Below the pieces are notes generated by a model. It was not told the DNA's origin, ran no database searches, and worked only from the letters and a program-made list of their open reading frames with translations. Position numbers and translations under genes: made by a program. From NCBI RefSeq assembly GCF_026151205.1, contig NC_087072.1, forward strand, positions 16,757,669 to 16,817,668: a DNA stretch of 60,000 bases. The letters are read 5' to 3'. Origin of the DNA: Bolinopsis microptera (lineage: Eukaryota > Ctenophora > Tentaculata > Lobata > Bolinopsidae). The stretch's first letter is position 1. The number at the start of each line of letters is the position of its first letter. This document shows, one piece after another, positions 58,064 to 60,000 of the stretch.

Positions 58064-59808
58064 CTATGACAATTTCTGTGCCTTCTTGAAGAGCACATCC
58101 ACGACTTTTCCCATATGAGTTATCGTGTCAAGGGCGTAGGTGTAAGTCTGATCTGACTCGGAGCCGTCGTATACTATGAGTACGCCTGATCCCTGATCCA
58201 AGATACCTGGGATAGTGTAACTTTGGTGGTGATCGGAAAAGGATACAGCTACAGTAGCGTAATAATTTGGAAAATTCATTTCAAATTTTACATGAGCAGA
58301 AATCACGCCAATGAAAAAATGTTAAAGATAAAGATGTTTACCCAAAACCCTCTTTCAGATAACGAACCTGAGAACTTCTTGTCAAGGATGATCTGAGAGA
58401 GCTTCTTCTCTACAACTTCGTAAGGTAGGCTGATTGTTTCAGCAACATGGGCGATCTGAACTCGAGAGTAAGGCTCTATTATTCTAACCAAATTTTTCTC
58501 CAACAGGTTGTCGTACAGGGACTTCAGGTGGTTCTGCACGACGGGGTCCTTCTTCAGTTCATCATCATATTCTGCTATTGTCTTGTTGAAGATGGATATG
58601 TCTCTTTTTTTACCGGCATCAGCGATGGCTTTCATGGCATCTATACCTCGACCACGATATTTCAGTCCTGAAGATTTAAGTCATAAACTAGAGATCATTA
58701 AGCAAACAAATTTTCAAGCCCATCACCAGGCGTCCAATGACCCAATATTATAAATCAGATTGAAGATATTGTTTATTATATAATAATGATGTAAAAATTA
58801 TGATCAGAATATCTCATAATATATTAAAAATGTAAATCTCCGTGCAAGCGACAGTTTCGAAAACTCTGAACTAACCCATCTTTCCAGTCAGAAGAGCCTG
58901 TACATCATCGGGAACACCCAACATAATCTTAGAGAGCAACATATACTTCAGACCGTCCATGGCAAAGGGGTGATCCACTGAATCGTAACCCTCGAAAGCT
59001 TCATAAAAGTAGGAGAAACCAGTCTTGAAGTCCTTCTCCTCACCGTGCAGGATACCAGACTGCATGTCCAGAGCAGCTTGCAGTTTAGGGGGTACGTATA
59101 TTGAGTTAGCGGTTGTCCTGGCTGAAGTTAGAGCTGCTCGAGCTTTGGGGACATTTCCGAGAGTGTGGTAAACCTAGAATTGAAGTTTTATAGAAATTGA
59201 TAATTATATTAGGGTTGATTAACAGACTCATAGAAGTTCACTATGTGACCATTAAAAGTTAAACTACGTTCAACTCTCATGAGCTCTCACCTGAAGTATA
59301 AACAAGATTCTAGCTAATACTGTACGTAAAGAATGTGATCTAACCTTACTCTCCGAAAGTTGAACTTCCATCAGAAGTTGCTTGTCGTCCATTTTCTTCA
59401 ACTCTTTCATGACACGGTTAACAGTATTCAAGGCTTCAGAATAATCACCGTTAGAATGGTACAACAATATCAAACGTGCTTCCAGTGCTTGAGTTAGGAA
59501 CGTTCGCTTCTCGCTGAAATAATTTGGTTTAAGATCTTGCTCACCAAGGCTACCATTCAAGAATACCAGATACATAATTTATGATGTGCAAGACAAAAAT
59601 AGGTCTGCTTACCTTTTAGCCCATCCAATACACTCCAGACAAAGAGGAATCTCCAGTCCAGTCTTGCTTCCCATGTCAAGGAAAGTGTCCACCAGTTCCC
59701 TGACGATTTTGCTGGCTTTTGCCTTGCTCACAACTCCCAAGAAAGGACGGATAGATTTTATCAGGCTAGCTAGCTCTTTGGCCTGGTTCTGTTTGGCTAG
59801 GAGCTTCC
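58064..59808 (-). CDS. PSMD11: 26S proteasome lid subunit Rpn6/PSMD11, N-terminus missing
   Basis: Exons on minus: 59808-59613, 59513-59345, 59173-58876, 58667-58368, 58206-58064 (TAG). Phases agree; about 368 codons, matching human PSMD11 from about residue 54 to its end at 422. The helical-repeat part shows [29 protein letters not shown] and [15 protein letters not shown]. Then comes [20 protein letters not shown], and the PCI domain has [20 protein letters not shown] and [12 protein letters not shown]. It clamps the lid to the base of the 19S regulator. The first exon or exons lie beyond base 60000; exon 59613-59808 starts in phase 1. Confidence 0.95.
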
Positions 59809-59855
59809 CTGAATTGTAAAAAACTTAGATTTTCTATAAAGTGAATTCAGCATTG

Positions 59856-59927
59856 GCAAAAAATACTGAATTGTAGGGAAAAATATCATAATATGATATT
59901 TTTTCCCTACAATTCAGTATTTTTTGC
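59856..59927. repeat. 72-bp near-perfect hairpin in PSMD11 intron
   Basis: Arms GCAAAAAATACTGAATTGTA then GGGAAAAATATCAT and its complement, one base indel, almost no loop. Followed by a short ATTATGCAT triplicate. Confidence 0.9.
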
Positions 59928-60000
59928 ATATTATGCATATTATGCATATTATACATATTAATTTGCGATTGGGGAGGCGGATTATCGTTGTGAAGTACTG

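Overview
The window is nuclear DNA of an invertebrate animal. Genes are split by GT-AG introns, introns and spacers are AT-rich and full of small transposon-like repeats, and every recognisable gene belongs to a metazoan family (ferlin, tankyrase, GPR155/LYCHOS, a rhodopsin-class GPCR, proteasome subunit Rpn6/PSMD11, Ig-like receptors). The tandem Ig-exon receptors and the TE load would suit an early-branching animal such as a cnidarian. That is a guess; nothing seen fixes the phylum.

Layout. 1-3221 (+): 3' part of a type I membrane protein built of alternating Ig-like exons, with an exact 947-bp tandem duplication. 3516-5978 (-): an intronless GPR155/LYCHOS homologue. 8782-12584 (+): a complete eight-exon paralogue of the Ig receptor, with signal peptide, six Ig-like domains, TM helix and short tail. 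12999-29176 (-): 28 exons of a type I (DysF-containing) ferlin. The last C2 domains and the C-terminal TM anchor are not found, so the ferlin is truncated, misassembled, or continues past the left edge. A small two-exon gene (16067-16501, +) and a TIR element lie in its last visible intron. 29177-33563: a repeat-rich spacer with MITE copies and a duplicated promoter-like cassette. 33564-56380 (-): complete tankyrase in ten exons (1124 aa) with all catalytic and zinc ligands. Its introns hold minisatellites, palindromes, a tRNA-derived SINE, two large inverted-repeat elements and, on the opposite strand, a complete four-exon GPCR (46009-47654). 58064-59808 (-): most of PSMD11, with the N-terminus off the right edge.

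Functionally the genes are mostly unrelated neighbours: surface Ig receptors, lysosomal cholesterol/mTORC1 signalling (GPR155), Ca2+-dependent membrane repair or fusion (ferlin), poly-ADP-ribosylation (tankyrase), an orphan GPCR and the proteasome lid. The most unusual signals are: (1) a 2.7-kb element at 48408-51122 carrying arrays of a ~20-bp motif whose polarity flips at the middle; (2) an Ig exon that translates what was the 3' end of an intron; (3) a GPCR with NQF in place of DRY; (4) a 22-bp repeat that multiplies a tankyrase splice donor. Exon boundaries were read by eye from splice consensus, phase and homology; no alignment or expression data were available.
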